DNA from: Hydractinia symbiolongicarpus
Lineage: Eukaryota; Cnidaria; Hydrozoa; Anthoathecata; Hydractiniidae
Length of the DNA: 64,000 nt
Assembly: GCF_029227915.1 (NCBI RefSeq)
Contig: NC_079878.1
Coordinates: 8,060,001-8,124,000 of the forward strand
Direction: 5' to 3'
Positions 36,505-49,518 of this stretch are shown in pieces (the first letter of the stretch is position 1; each line of letters starts with the position of its first letter). The translations under genes were made by a program, and so were the position numbers. The notes below the pieces were generated by a model that saw nothing but the letters and a program-made list of their open reading frames with translations, searched no databases and was not told where the DNA came from.

Positions 36505-38280
36505 TTCGGAACGCCATATAACAAAACGTAATACAGATACAAAAAAGAATTCCTGACGTAACCGAATTTACTTTGACTCAAAAAAAGGATAGAGTAAAAC
36601 AGTGAAAAGTAATTGCTAACAATATTAAAAAAGACAGTCTTAAAAGCGATTCTTTCTAAAAAAAAAGAAAGAAAATGTCCTTATGAAGTTATTAGTAGCG
36701 TTTTTATTTCTCGGAGGTAAAAGTTTAGTTCGAATATGGCAAACCAAAATTCTTTTGTGATCCTAAAGTCAACAAGAACAATTTAAAAATTACCAAAGGG
36801 AAACTTTTTAAACACTTGCACTAAAACACTTAAGTATTTTATTGTTGCGTGTAAGCAGTTAGAAGCAAACTGATCTGTAAACCTCAATATAGAAAAAATT
36901 GCTTAGCGGCTGACAGGGTCCCCTAGGCTTGCAAGCGAAAAATTGTCCCTAATTCGCCAATAAAGCAAAGAAGGAAAGTTTTCTAATTTGCAACAGCGTT
37001 TACTTTGTGACTCAATTGTAGAGTTAGATTGTATATGAAAGATCATATCCAGAATAAAAAGAACGCAATTTTTGCGTACAGTGAGATTAGTTTATAGCAA
37101 GTTTTGATCAGAATTGTTGCTTACGTATGGGCTAAACCCTGTTTTTATTACGAACGAAACTTTTCGAAAAGAATAGTACTTATAGCACAATAAAGTCATT
37201 CTGTTGCTTGCACATAAAGAATTCCTGAACGTCATATATATTGAAAATGAAAGGCATTCGCGAACTTTTATTTTCATCCAATTGACGCAAGTCTTGTAGA
37301 ATTTAAAATATGCTTAATCACGAGACGATTTTTCGATGTAATGCAACTGAGTGTTATAAGTTTTAATTCTTTTCCCTAAATCGTAAAGACTTTCGTAACT
37401 CATTGTAGCGACACATCTAACTTCAAATTATAAGCCTTATCTATAACTTTTCAAATTCAATGCAGTCTAGCATGCTATTCTATTGCATTTTTCTCATTCA
37501 ACTGAAGAATGAATCAATTATTTACTCAGTTTAACACAGAGTATTGTTATACGTTTATCGTAAGAAATAGGATATACGCCACAAGCAGTCAATTAAGTCA
37601 ACATCAAATTAATCAATTCTGATACACGCATTATGCTACCACCCTGACTTCATTACTCCAACCAAGACGTCAGGGATTAACCTGTTACATACAAGAGGCC
37701 TGGCTATCATACCGCCTAATCATAACGCGAAGTAACTCTTATACCATGAAAACATAGACGTCTTTCAACCCACATTCTGCGACCTCTTATTTATAACTTT
37801 TACAAAACGCAATTATTTTTAACTAAAAACTCTCAATAGAAGTTAGAGAATTGAATTAGTAATTTACTGATCCAAAAAATTAAAAGAAAGGAAAAATCGA
37901 AACAGGAAAAATATTAATAATTTTTTACGAAATTCCACAATGGCTCGTTGTGTATGTGATACAAAAATAAATATAAAAGAATACTACAAGCGTAGAGATA
38001 AGAACTGATCATAACAAAAAAATGCGTACAGTAATTACGTTACAAAAAAGATTAGGGAAGTTTAATAACTGTTTCTCCGTGTAAATATTTTGACGATTTC
38101 AATTCTCCATGCTCTTTAAATGACCATTTGCAGGTGCACGTCAACATTTAGATTGTAATGCAAATAATCACTAGTTTTGTTTCTGCGAAACAAAATGTTT
38201 CAATAAATTTCGCAAATTTCCAGGAATTACCTTAAAAACAGCCATGGGATTTTACTCTAACTTTCCTTTATATTCTTCCT

Positions 38281-38540
38281 AGTTTGCTTATGTCCACACA
38301 ATTTAGATCAATAATTTTCCATGTGACATAAGTTTAAACAATAATATTGTTTCTGGGCTAGCCTATACGACTATGTTGGTAAGGTCAGAACAACAAAGTT
38401 CGCGACAAGAAGAGCGGTTGCTTTTAGCAAAACGATGTTTTCTAATGCTGATACGGTAAGACAATATAGGCAAGAAGCACTATGTCTTTTTTTAGAAACT
38501 TTCCCCATATTTTTGAACATATATATAACTGAACTCCCAA
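38281..38540 (+). promoter_or_regulatory. Conserved upstream block of the six-cysteine family, gene 1
   Basis: About 250 bases (starting near CTAGTTTGCTTATGTC, ending near CATATTTTTGAACATATA) recur upstream of genes 1, 2 (43319-43560) and 3 (49185-49430), and in diverged form upstream of gene 4 (about 59570-59870). It is not consistently open in any frame. It includes AATGCTGATACGGTAAGA, which could be a donor of a 5' untranslated exon. A promoter or leader exon is inferred from conservation and position only. Confidence 0.4.
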
Positions 38541-38611
38541 CAAGATAATTACATAAAAATTAGTGAAGATAAAAGTTTATATTGCTTAATACTGTTAATT
38601 AAAATAACAAA

Positions 38612-39757
38612 ATGAATGTAAAAGGTAATGTCAATAGCAAGCATGAATAACTTGTTTCATGACGAAAGTTTATTACGTTGCTTTAGAATTTCATATTTTT
38701 TCCTAGATTTTATATTGGCATTGTTTTTCGGAATCACAGTGGTAGTGATTGCCAGTGTAACTACATTTCTCGTTACCAAAAACGCATATGAACCTTCAAT
38801 TAATCAGAACGTGAAGACCAAAGGAAATGATACAAGTCATGCGATCAGAAAAAGTAGAGCCGTATCTGGTCCATGTGCAGAAGCTCAAATCCAACTCTTT
38901 AATTTGACCAACAGATTGATTGGTCACGATGGCGAAACTAAGTATATGGAAGACATGGAATGCTATTATGTAAGTTCACTATAATCAACTCTTAATTTAA
39001 GTCCTTGTCAAAATTGAATGTGACATAAACGTGTATATTTCATGACTTTTATTCAATGATTTAGGGGATAAAAGCATCAGCAAATAACACGCACATGAAA
39101 CTCTGTGAAGGAACGTACCAAGAAGATACGTTTTCGTTTCTTAATGCAAGAGCATTTGCTGGCATTAGTGATTGTCGAAAAAAAGTGAGTATCACTCCGT
39201 TTCCTTCGAATGGAAGTCACGTTAAGCAAATTATTCTTCTTTTTCTGTCTTTGTAGAAATTCAAAACTGAAATTATTAAGTACTTCTCCTTCTTTCAGAA
39301 TCCGAAAGCATTAGGAGATTACCTGCAGCTAATCAAACAAAGTATTCATAGTTTAAATTTGATTAAAGATTACGAAAAGAAAATCGGAAACATCAAGTAT
39401 AGTAATCTGAACTTAAACATAGCCCTTGATCTTTTGACGTTGACTAAAGACATGGAGGATATCAGATCCGTAAGTATATCTGTAGATATGGTTGGAGTTA
39501 AAAATGTGTATAATGGGTATTTTTATTTGTATAATTCGGTTTAGAACCTGCTGAGAAGGTGTTTCGACACTAAAAACACTATTTTGCCAAAATTTCCGAA
39601 GATATTTCGCGATTATGATGATAAGGAGTTGGTAAAAGTCAGAGGGAAAGAGCCACGTCAACATGCAAAACGTGCATTTGTTGTATACAATCAAATCATA
39701 CACATTATGGGTACGATGAGAAATGACTTTTGGGAGAGACGACAATGCATGTCGTAA
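38612..39757 (+). CDS. Six-cysteine helical secreted or membrane-anchored protein, family gene 1
   Basis: Exons 38612-38624, 38707-38969, 39065-39184, 39299-39469 and 39545-39757 encode about 259 residues. The tiny exon 1 (M-N-V-K) joins in phase 1; the other introns are all phase 0. Residues 6-27 are a hydrophobic signal or anchor segment. R52-K-S-R55 is a proprotein-convertase-like site, replaced by RKRR in paralogues. The mature part has cysteines 61, 90, 106, 129, 195 and 257, possible N-glycosylation at N-L-T and N-N-T, and long amphipathic stretches (for example L-G-D-Y-L-Q-L-I-K-Q and V-V-Y-N-Q-I-I-H-I-M) that suggest a helical bundle. I recognise no family. Helical cytokine genes share this design (secreted, phase-0 introns, disulfides), so a ligand role is a hypothesis. 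A longer start at 38628 would need intron 1 retained, and gene 4 supports the spliced start. Confidence 0.7.
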
Positions 39758-39868
39758 TCGTTTTAATTCTGAAAAATGAGGAAAATCATATATCAACTTA
39801 TTTATTTTATTGAAGATCATTATATGTATTTAATGTATTTGTAAGCGAAAATTTTCAACGAATTTAAA

Positions 39869-41801
39869 AATTGTCCCAAAAATTGTCGTAAATATCGTTA
39901 ATAAGACATCAAAAAAATAGACACGCATGATGGTTGGTCAATTATAGCTCTTTGCATCAAACACTTAACACCATCCATAAATAAGGGCTTTAAAGCCCTA
40001 AGAGAACTTAAATCCTTTTGAGTTTTTTAACTAATTTGTCTTTGGTAACAATCTTAATTAATTTAAGATCTTAATTACTTTTCCAGAATTGTTTAGATTA
40101 AATCTTCTTTTAGGTTCTATTATCTTGGATGACATGTTAGTCTAAAAACGAAATATAAATTGAAAATTCGTTTCTTTTGTATTTAAGAAATATTATTTTC
40201 GTAAAAAATAATATCCAAATCCCTTTTTATAATATATTTTTTAAAAGATATGCTTTATGCTTTTACAGTGTCTGCTTAAAAAAAAGGATACTTTTTAGGC
40301 GATTCCTACTTAAAAAACAACAAAAGACTAAAAACAATTAGTGGTGCTTTAAGTTCTTAGGCAGCGTTTACCTGAAGGTTTCACTTCGCTCGAAGTCAAA
40401 TTTCAATACTTCTATGCGCTATAAAAACACTGGTACTGTTGATGAGTTTTACTTACGGCCTGATTTTGAGTCCTGTCTGAAAGACAGAATTGAAATTTCA
40501 CTTCGCTTGTGTAAACAGAACGCAGTAAAAAGAAAGTCAATGCGCATGTTCAAATAAACATTGAGCATGCGCAATTAAATATCAACAAATCTTTTTAGCA
40601 AAATACGGCCCTTTAACACGGACCACCCCCGAAGTGAATATCTACTGCTACCCGAAGTGAAATGCCATGTAAACACCAACGTTTTTCACTGCGACGTGAA
40701 ACTCACTTCGGGTAAATATCACTTTGGGCTTCATGTAAACCCTGCCTTAAAGGTAGAAATCCAGTTTGAGTATGTCTAAACCCTCTGTTTAAAAATATTC
40801 CGTCATAGCAAACGAAAATATGGTTGGTGGAATTAAAGTGAACATGAATAATTGAAAAATAACCAAAGTTTTACCCGCAAACTGTGTATTTTAGGAGACT
40901 TTTCCTCCTGGATACTTTTTCTCGTGGTTTGAATAGAGTTAAATGGTTTTTTTAGTACCATTTGTGTAACATAGCAATACAATAACATTGCATATGTCAA
41001 TATTGAACATCAAATAACTTGTTTAGAGAAAGTTTACTATGTTTTTTCACATCGTTACTTTAGGAATTTTTTTAACATTTGCACTGAAACACTGTAGTAT
41101 TTTATCGTTGCGTTTAAGCAGTTAAAAGGAAACTGCTCCATAAATTTTATATCTACCAAAATCCTTACTTTTGTCCCCAAATGCAACAATAAAAGAAAGA
41201 ATGTCAGAATTTGCGACAGCTTTTACTTTCTGAGTTAATTGTATTTTCTTATGTTTGTATGTGAAAGAGCACATCATTTTAAGAAAAACAACAACGCAAT
41301 TTTTAGTTTATAGCAAGTTTTAATCAGGTTTGTTGCTTACGGGCTAAAACGCAGTTTTTGTTACAAACGATTATTTTCGAAAACAATAGCACCTATAGCA
41401 CAATAAAATCATTCTGTTGCTTGCACATAAAGAGATCCCGAACGTCATGTAATTTAAAAATGAAAGGAACTGCAACTGAGTGTTATGTAGATTTAATTCT
41501 TTTCCGTGAATCTTAAAGATTGTTATACTTCTCTTAATTGATTGTAGCGACACATCTCACTCAAATTATAAGCGTTATCTATAAATTCGCAAATCGAATA
41601 CAGTCTATCATGCTATTCTATTACATTCTGCCCATTGAACTAAAGAACGAATCAATTACTTAGTCAGTTCAAAACAGAGTATGGTTATACCTTTATCTTA
41701 AGAAATAGGATATACGGCACAAGCAGTGAATTAATTCAACATCAAATTAATCAATTCTGATACACGCCTTATGTTGCCAACCTGACTTTAGTACTCCAAC
41801 C
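39869..41801. repeat. Inter-unit spacer, copy B
   Basis: Matches 46583-48573. The first half corresponds to the tail of the spacer found after the pogo relic. The last part (from about 41050) is a truncated copy of the upstream region of a family gene, cut at 41801 where the second segmental copy begins. Relative to the 45-48 kb unit, the pogo relic has been deleted here. Confidence 0.75.
40360..40746. mobile_element. Harbinger-type MITE with GGCAGSGTTTAC ends, TTA duplication
   Basis: GGCAGCGTTTACCTGAAG at 40360 and CTTCATGTAAACCCTGCC ending at 40746 are inverted copies. TTA flanks both sides (40357-40359 and 40747-40749). Internal CACTTCG and CCGAAGTGAA motifs repeat in both orientations. 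A truncated relative lies at 47084. Confidence 0.75.
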
Positions 41802-44800
41802 AAGTCAACAAGAATAATTTAAAAATTACCAAAGGGAAATTTTTTAAACACTTGCACTAAAACACTTAAGTATTTTATTGTTGCGTGTAAGCAGTTAGAA
41901 GCAAACTGATCTGTAAACCTCAATATAGAAAAATTGCTTAGCGGCTGACAGGGTCCCCTAGGCTTGCAAGCGAAAAATTGTCCCTAATTCGCCAATAAAG
42001 CAAAGAAGGAAAGTTTTCTAATTTGTAACAGCGTTTACTTTGTGACTCAATTGTAGAGTTAGATTGTATATGAAAGATCATATCCAGAATAAAAAGAACG
42101 CAATTTTTGCGTACAGTGAGATTAGTTTATAGCAAGTTTTGATCAGAATTGTTGCTTACGTATGGGCTAAACCCTGTTTTTATTACGAACGAAACGTTTC
42201 GAAAACAATAGTTCTTATAGCACAATAAAGTCATTCTGTAGCTTGCACATAAAGAATTCCTGAACGTCATATATATTGAAAATGAAAGGCATTCGCGAAC
42301 TTTTATTTTCATCCAATTGACGCAAGTCTTGTAGAATTTAAAATATGCTTAATCACGAGACGATTTTTCGATGTAATGCAACTGAGTGTTATAAGTTTTA
42401 ATTCTTTTCCCTAAATCGTAAAGACTTTCGTAACTCATTGTAGCGACACATCTAACTTCAAATTATAAGCCTTATCTATAACTTTTCAAATTCAATGCAG
42501 TCTAGCATGCTATTCTATTGCATTTTTCTCATTCAACTGAAGAATGAATCAATTATTTACTCAGTTTAACACAATGTATTGTTATACGTTTATCTTAAGA
42601 AATAGGAGATACGGCACAAGCAGTCAATTAAGTCAACATCAAATTAATCATTTCTAATATACGTCTTATGCTACCAACCAGACTTCATTACTCCAACCAA
42701 GACGTCAGGGATTAACCTGTTACGTACAAGAGGCCTGGCTATCATACCGCCTAATCATAACGCGAAGTAACTCTTATACCATGAAAACATAGACGTCTTT
42801 CAACCCACACTCTGCGACCTCTTATTTATAACTTTTACAAACAAAAAACTCTCAATAGAAGTTAGAGGATTGAATTAGTAATTTACTGATCCAAAAAATT
42901 AAAAGAAAGGAAAAATCGAAACAGGAAAAATATTAATAATTTTTACGAAATTCCACAATGGCTCGTTGTGTATGTGATACAAAAATAAATATAAAAGAAT
43001 ACTACAAGCGTAGAGATAAGAACTGATCATAACAAAAAAATGCGTACAGTAATTACGTTACAAAAAAGATTAGGGAAGTTTAATAAGCGTTTCTCCGTGT
43101 AAATATTTTGACGATTTCAATTCTCCATGCTCTTTAAATGACCATTTGCAGGTGCACGTCAACATTTAGATTGTAATGCAAATAATCACTAGTTTCGTTT
43201 CTGCGAAACAAAATATTTCAATAAATTTCGCAAATTTCCAGGAATTACCTTAAAAACAGCCATGGGATTTTACTCTAACTTTCCTTTATATTCTTCCTAG
43301 TTTGCTTATGTCCACACAATTTAGAACAATAATTTTCCATGTGACATAAGTTTAAACAATAATATTGTTTCTGGGCTAGCCTATACGACTATGTTGGTAA
43401 GGTCAGAACAACAAAGTTCGCGACAAGAAGAGCGGTTGCTTTTAGCAAAACGATGTTTTCTAATGCTGATACGGTAAGACAATATAGGCAAGAAGCACTA
43501 TGTCTTTTTTTAGAAACTTTCCCCATATTTTTGAACATATATATAACTGAACTCCCAACAAGATAATTACATAAAAATTAGTGAAGATAAAAGTTTATAT
43601 TGCTTAATACTGTTAATTAAAATAACAAAATGAATGTAAAAGGTAATGTCAATAGCAAGCATGAATAACTTGTTTCATGACGAAAGTTTATTACGTTGCT
43701 TTAGAATTTCATATTTTTTCCTAGATTTTATATTGGCATTGTTTTTCGGAATCACAGTGGTAGTGATTGCCAGTGTAACTACATTTCTCGTTACCAAAAA
43801 CGCATATGAACCTTCAATTAATCAGAACGTGAAGACCAAAGGAAATGATACAAGTCATGCGATCAGAAAAAGTAGAGCCGTATCTGGTCCATGTGCAGAA
43901 GCTCAAATCCAACTCTTTAATTTGACCAACAGATTGATTGGTCACGATGGCGAAACTAAGTATATGGAAGACATGGAATGCTATTATGTAAGTTCACTAT
44001 AATCAACTCTTAATTTAAGTCCTTGTCAAAATTGAATGTGACATAAACGTGTATATTTCATGACTTTTATTCAATGATTTAGGGGATAAAAGCATCAGCA
44101 AATAACACGCACATGAAACTCTGTGAAGGAACGTACCAAGAAGATACGTTTTCGTTTCTTAATGCAAGAGCATTTGCTGGCATTAGTGATTGTCGAAAAA
44201 AAGTGAGTATCACTCCGTTTCCTTCGAATGGAAGTCACGTTAAGCAAATTATTCTTCTTTTTCTGTCTTTGTAGAAATTCAAAACTGAAATTATTAAGTA
44301 CTTCTCCTTCTTTCAGAATCCGAAAGCATTAGGAGATTACCTGCAGCTAATCAAACAAAGTATTCATAGTTTAAATTTGATTAAAGATTACGAAAAGAAA
44401 ATCGGAAACATCAAGTATAGTAATCTGAACTTAAACATAGCCCTTGATCTTTTGACGTTGACTAAAGACATGGAGGATATCAGATCCGTAAGTATATCTG
44501 TAGATATGGTTGGAGTTAAAAATGTGTATAATGGGTATTTTTATTTGTATAATTCGGTTTAGAACCTGCTGAGAAGGTGTTTCGACACTAAAAACACTAT
44601 TTTGCCAAAATTTCCGAAGATATTTCGCGATTATGATGATAAGGAGTTGGTAAAAGTCAGAGGGAAAGAGCCACGTCAACATGCAAAACGTGCATTTGTT
44701 GTATACAATCAAATCATACACATTATGGGTACGATGAGAAATGACTTTTGGGAGAGACGACAATGCATGTCGTAATCGTTTTAATTCTGAAAAATGAGGA

Positions 44801-44886
44801 AAATCATATATCAACTTATTTATTTTATTGAAGATCATTATATGTATTTAATGTATTTGTAAGCGAAAATTTTCAACGAATTTAAA
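41802..44886 (+). repeat. Segmental duplication, copy A'
   Basis: Near-identical to 36766-39868. Differences are few and mostly in the upstream part (for example around 42650-42680). The translated exons appear identical. It contains gene 2. Confidence 0.92.
43630..44775 (+). CDS. Six-cysteine helical secreted or membrane-anchored protein, family gene 2
   Basis: Exons 43630-43642, 43725-43987, 44083-44202, 44317-44487 and 44563-44775, exactly 5018 bases from those of gene 1, with the same splice sites and an apparently identical 259-residue product. All motifs of gene 1 apply: membrane/signal segment at 6-27, R-K-S-R at 52-55, six cysteines, phase-0 introns 2-4. Identity in introns as well as exons indicates a very recent duplication, recent gene conversion, or an assembly duplication. 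Downstream lies the pogo-like relic that is missing after gene 1. Function unknown. Confidence 0.7.
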
Positions 44887-45233
44887 ATTTTTTACACCTG
44901 AAACAGCAACTTTGTATTCCATACTGGACTTCTTACTCAGTAATACCTGTAATGCAACTGAAAATATTCTCATAACAAGAATGAATACTTTTAAATTATC
45001 TTGTGCAAAACTAAACACAAAATAATTCGGTTGTTTCTATTTTCTGGAAAAATTTGAAGTTTAGGAAAAACACATCCTACAACCTATTGATATAAAGTTA
45101 TTTGTGGATTGTTTACATCACAGTTACAGGCGTTGTTACCTAATTGCTTTTACCATTTGATTACTGAGATATGTTGTGCAGAAAACTGTATGTTGCCACT
45201 TTCGCTTTTTAGCCAAATGTATGTAAGCTAGAT

Positions 45234-46460
45234 CAATTTACAAGCGGTCTCCTTACCTCATATACCAATGGAGAACGCCTGTAATACTCGCTGATGAATT
45301 GTACTCTAAGGGGTATCTATAAAAATAGCTAATCCAAAATACAGTATCAAAACGGGAAGACAGATAATGTTAGGAAACGATCTAGATTAAACAGTTCACA
45401 AAAATACCTGCTAGCTTTAGGTAATCAAGAAACTGTCGTCTCATGGGCAAGAGCTTTTCCAGCATCAAAAGCAATTTTGAAAAAGTGCCTTAATGCAGCT
45501 GGGAACATCGACCTTATTTCATTCCATTGTGCAAAAGTTTATTCTTACGAATGGGGTTTGCAACAGAAATATTTACTTCAACGTAGATAACCCGGAGATA
45601 GCCCGTAAAGAAATGGAGTATCAATTCAGTTCAACTGTCACCATTACCTAAGCCAATGACAAAAGAAACATAACAAAAACATTTGAAATAACAGCTTTAG
45701 GGAAGATACTGCCGATACAATTATTTTACGGAGGAAAAACTAACCAGAGTAATCCTACATTCAAACTCCCAGCTTTTTTCTCTCCTAATGTAAATGAAAA
45801 GCACTACTCAAGTACGGGCAATTCGCTTAAGCTTTCAAACAATATCATTGTTATATCCACCGGTATTTCCGCAGACCCTTATGCATTAGTATATGCAAGT
45901 TGGATGTCTTTCCAAGTCAAATGGCAAGTAAAATAGTTAATGTCCTTCGAGACAAACAAATTTTGCTGACTTGAAAGTTCAATAATTGGTGATCAGAACA
46001 AGTAAGTCCACAACTACATAAATGTGTCTCTATTGATGAAATAGATACTAAACTGCGTTTATCATTGTTTGAACCTTTACATGCAAGCTGGATGGTTGGA
46101 TTATACAACCACATGACAAGAAATGGAAAGAGTATTATCGATAGTGGATGGACATCATCGGTGATCAAGGACGCTATTCATTTAGGTTTAAAAGCTTTAC
46201 GCTCAATCGACCCGTCCAAGGATGTTACAGTAATGTTGGTAATTTCAGTTAAAAGTCTTTGTTCCAATCAAATAATGAATAAAGTTATGAAAATGTTTGG
46301 GGACCACCGTGTGGTGACTTATATCATTTCAACCTTACTGGTGAATTTGAAGTCGAAAAATGATCAAACTAAACATGCATTTTTGACTGTACGACACATT
46401 TTCTTTTACTACACTTATGGAATTTTCTTGTATTGTGCAAGAGTAAGAAAAGTGTGAAAG
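45234..46460 (+). pseudogene. Pogo/jerky-like DDE_1 transposase relic, copy 2
   Basis: Aligns with 17268-18450 from CAATTTACAAGCGGTCTCC onward. The best-preserved part is the C-terminal block F-E-P-L-H-A-S-W-M-V and Y-N-H-M-T-R-N-G-K-S-I-I (46065-46250). The DDE core (about 45640-45840) is full of stops. It lies between genes 2 and 3 of the six-cysteine family. Confidence 0.65.
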
Positions 46461-46560
46461 TGTTTATCACGTTTCTTTGAAATTTTTCAGTATCTTTTTG
46501 AGTACAATAACTTTTACAATAACTACAATATTTTTATAATTTCTGAGGAACACAATTGCC

Positions 46561-48580
46561 AATGAATCTTTTCACAATATAATTTTCCCAAAAATTGTCG
46601 TACACTTCGGCAATAGGACATCAAAAAAATAAACACGCATGATGGTTGGTCAATTACATTAATAGGAAAAGCTCTTTGCATCAAACACTTGACACCATCC
46701 CTAAATAAGGGCTTTAAAGCCCTAAGAGAACTTAAATCCTTTTGAGTTTTTTAACTAATTTGTCTTTGGTAACAATCTTAATTAATTTAAGATCTTAATT
46801 AAATTTTCTAGAATTGTTTAGATTAAATCTTCTTTTAGGTTTTATTATCTTGGATGAAATGTTAGTCTAAAAACGAAATATAAATTGAAAATTCGTTTCT
46901 TTTGTATTTAAGAAATATTATTTTCGTAAAAAATAATATCCAAATCCCTTTTTATAATATATTTTTTAAAAGATATGCTTTATGCTTTTACAGTGTCTGC
47001 TTAAAAAAAAGGATACTTTTAGGCGATTTCTACTTAAAAAACAACAAAAGACTAAAAACAATTAGTGGTGCTTTAAGTTCTTAGGCAGCGTTTACCTGAA
47101 GGTTTCACTTCGCCCTTAGTCAAAATTCAATACTTTTATGCGCTATAAAAACACTGGTACTGTTGACATGAATAAGGTGAAATGAGTTTTACTTACGGCC
47201 TGATTTTGAGTCCTGTCTGAAAGACAGAATTGTGATTTCACTTCGCTCGTGTAAACAGACCGTAGTAAAAAGAAAGTCAATGCGCATGTTCAAATAAACA
47301 TTGAGCATGCGCAATTAAATGTCAATAAATCTTTTTAGCAAAATACGGCCCTTTAAAACGGACCACCCCCGAAGTGAATATCTACTGCTACCCGAAGTGA
47401 AATGCCATGTAAACACTAACGTTAAGCCTTAAAGGTAGAAATCCGGTTTGAATATGTCTCAACCTTCTGTTTAAAAATAGTCCGTCATAGCAAACGAAAA
47501 TATGGTTGGTGGAATTAAAGTGAACATGAATAATTGAAAAATAACCAAAGTTTTACCCGCAAACGGTGTATTTTAGGAGACTTTTCCTCCTGGATACTTT
47601 TTCTCGTGGTTTGAATAGAGTTAAATGGCTTTTTTAGTACCATTTGTGTAACATAGCAATACAATAACATTGCATATGTCAATATTGAACATCAAATAAC
47701 TTGTTTAGAGAAAGTTTACTATGTTTTTTCACATCGTTAAGTTAGGAATTTTTTTAACATTTGCACTGAAACACTGTAGTATTTTATTGTTGCGTATAAG
47801 CAGTTAAAAGGAAACTGCTCCATAAACTTCATATCTACCAAAATCCTTACTTTTGTCCCTAAATGCAACAATAAAACAAAGAATGTCAGAATGTTTCCTG
47901 ATTTGCGGCAGCTTTTACTTTCTGACTTAATTGTATTTTCTTATGTTTGTATGTGAAAGAGCACATCATTTTAAGAAAAATAACAACGCAATTTTTAGTT
48001 TATAGCAAGTTTTAATCTGATTTGTTGCTTACAGGCTAAAACGCGGTTTTTGTTAGTACCTATAGCACAATAAAGTCATTCTGTTGCATGCACGCAAAGA
48101 GATCCCGAACGTCATATAATTTAAAAATGAAAGAGATTCGCGAACTTTTATTATCATCAAAACGACTCATTCTTTGAAAATAATGTTAAGAAGGAAATCT
48201 TGTAGAGCTTAATGTATGTTTAATCACAAAACAATTTTTCGATGTAATGCAACTGAGTGTTATATAGATTTAATTCTTTTCCGTGAATCTTAAAGATTGT
48301 TATACTTCTCTTAATTGATTGTAGCGACACATCTCACTCACATTATAAGCGTTATCTATAACTTCGCAAATCGAATATAGTCTATCATGCTATTCTATTA
48401 CATTCTGCCCATTGAACTAAAGAAAGAATCAATTACTTATTCAGTTTAAAACAGAGTATGGTTATACCTTTATCTTAAGAAATAGGATATACGGCACAAG
48501 CAGTGAATCAATTCAACATCAAATTAATCAATTCTGATACACGCCTTATGTTGCCAACCTGACTTTAGTACTCCAACCAA
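46561..48580. repeat. Inter-unit spacer, copy B'
   Basis: Homologous to 39869-41801, with its start also matching 19187-19650. It includes the truncated MITE and then the gene 3 upstream region, which corresponds to 36766-38200. Repeated minus-strand ORFs such as 42127-42312 and 37092-37277 are by-products of this copied non-coding DNA. Confidence 0.75.
47084..47432. mobile_element. Truncated Harbinger-type MITE (relative of 40360-40746)
   Basis: The left end GGCAGCGTTTACCTGAAGG and its TTA are intact. The right terminal repeat has been lost just after GCCATGTAAACACTAACGTT. Confidence 0.65.
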
Positions 48581-49518
48581 GACGTCAGGGCTTAACCTGT
48601 ACAAGTTGACTCGTTAGTTTACAATTTAATCATAACGCAAAGTAATTCTTACACTAAAAAATCTCTACATAGACATCTATCAACCCACAATTTGCCACCT
48701 CTTATTTAACACTTTTACAAAACGTAACTATCCGCAAAAGTTACTATCTTTACTTACTACCTCTTTCACTAGCAGAGAAACACTAAGAAAATCAAGGTTT
48801 CAATTTAATCGGATAATTTTCAAAAATAAAATCGTTAAGTTAGAGAGATAAATTAATAATTTGCTCATTGGAATAAAAAAGGAAAATGAAAAAAAAAATT
48901 GAGCAGGCTAAAATTTAAACAATTTCCACGAATTTCCCAAATGGCTTATTGTGTATGTGATACAACAGTAAATATTAAAGATTACTCAAAATTACTTAAA
49001 ATGATTATGGTCTTCGAATCACTATTTGCAGGTACACGCCAACATTCAGATTGTAATGAAAATAAACACTAGTTTCGTTTATGCGAAACAAAATATTTCA
49101 ATAAATTTCGCAAATTTCCAGGAATTACCTTAAAAATAAAAAACAGTCATGGGATTTTACTCTAATTTTCTTTTACATTCTTCCTAGTTTGCTGATGTCT
49201 ACACTATTAAGAACAATGATTTGCCATGTGACATAGGATTGAACAATAATATTATTTCTGCGTTAGCCTATACGACTTATGTTGGTAGGGTCAAATTAAC
49301 AAAGTTCTCAACAAGGAGGGTGGTTGCTTTCAGTAATACGATGTCTTCTAATGCTGATACAGTAAGACGATATAGGGCAAGGAGCACTATGTTTTTTCTT
49401 AGAAACTTTCCCCATATTTTTGAACAAATGTATAACTGAAGTTCCAAAAAGAAAATTACATAGAAGTTAGTGAAGATAAAAGAGTATATTGCTTAAAACT
49501 GTTAATTAAAATAACAAA

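Larger units (their letters stand above)
36766..39868 (+). repeat. Segmental duplication, copy A
   Basis: Matches 41802-44886 almost base for base, including introns and about 1.8 kb upstream, with an offset of 5018-5036. The match begins at AAGTCAACAAGAA and ends at CAACGAATTTAAA. Copy A contains gene 1 of the six-cysteine family. Confidence 0.92.

Noticed and set aside
37092-37277. Repeated 61-codon minus ORF (also 42127-42312, related 41371-41553)
   Set aside because: Lies in the copied upstream region; not conserved as an ORF in the 48-kb copy, so likely non-coding.
38628-38984. Longer start for gene 1 (M-S-I-A-S)
   Set aside because: It needs intron 1 retained. The tiny first exon plus GT-AG intron is shared with gene 4, and gene 2 is identical, so the spliced start is preferred.
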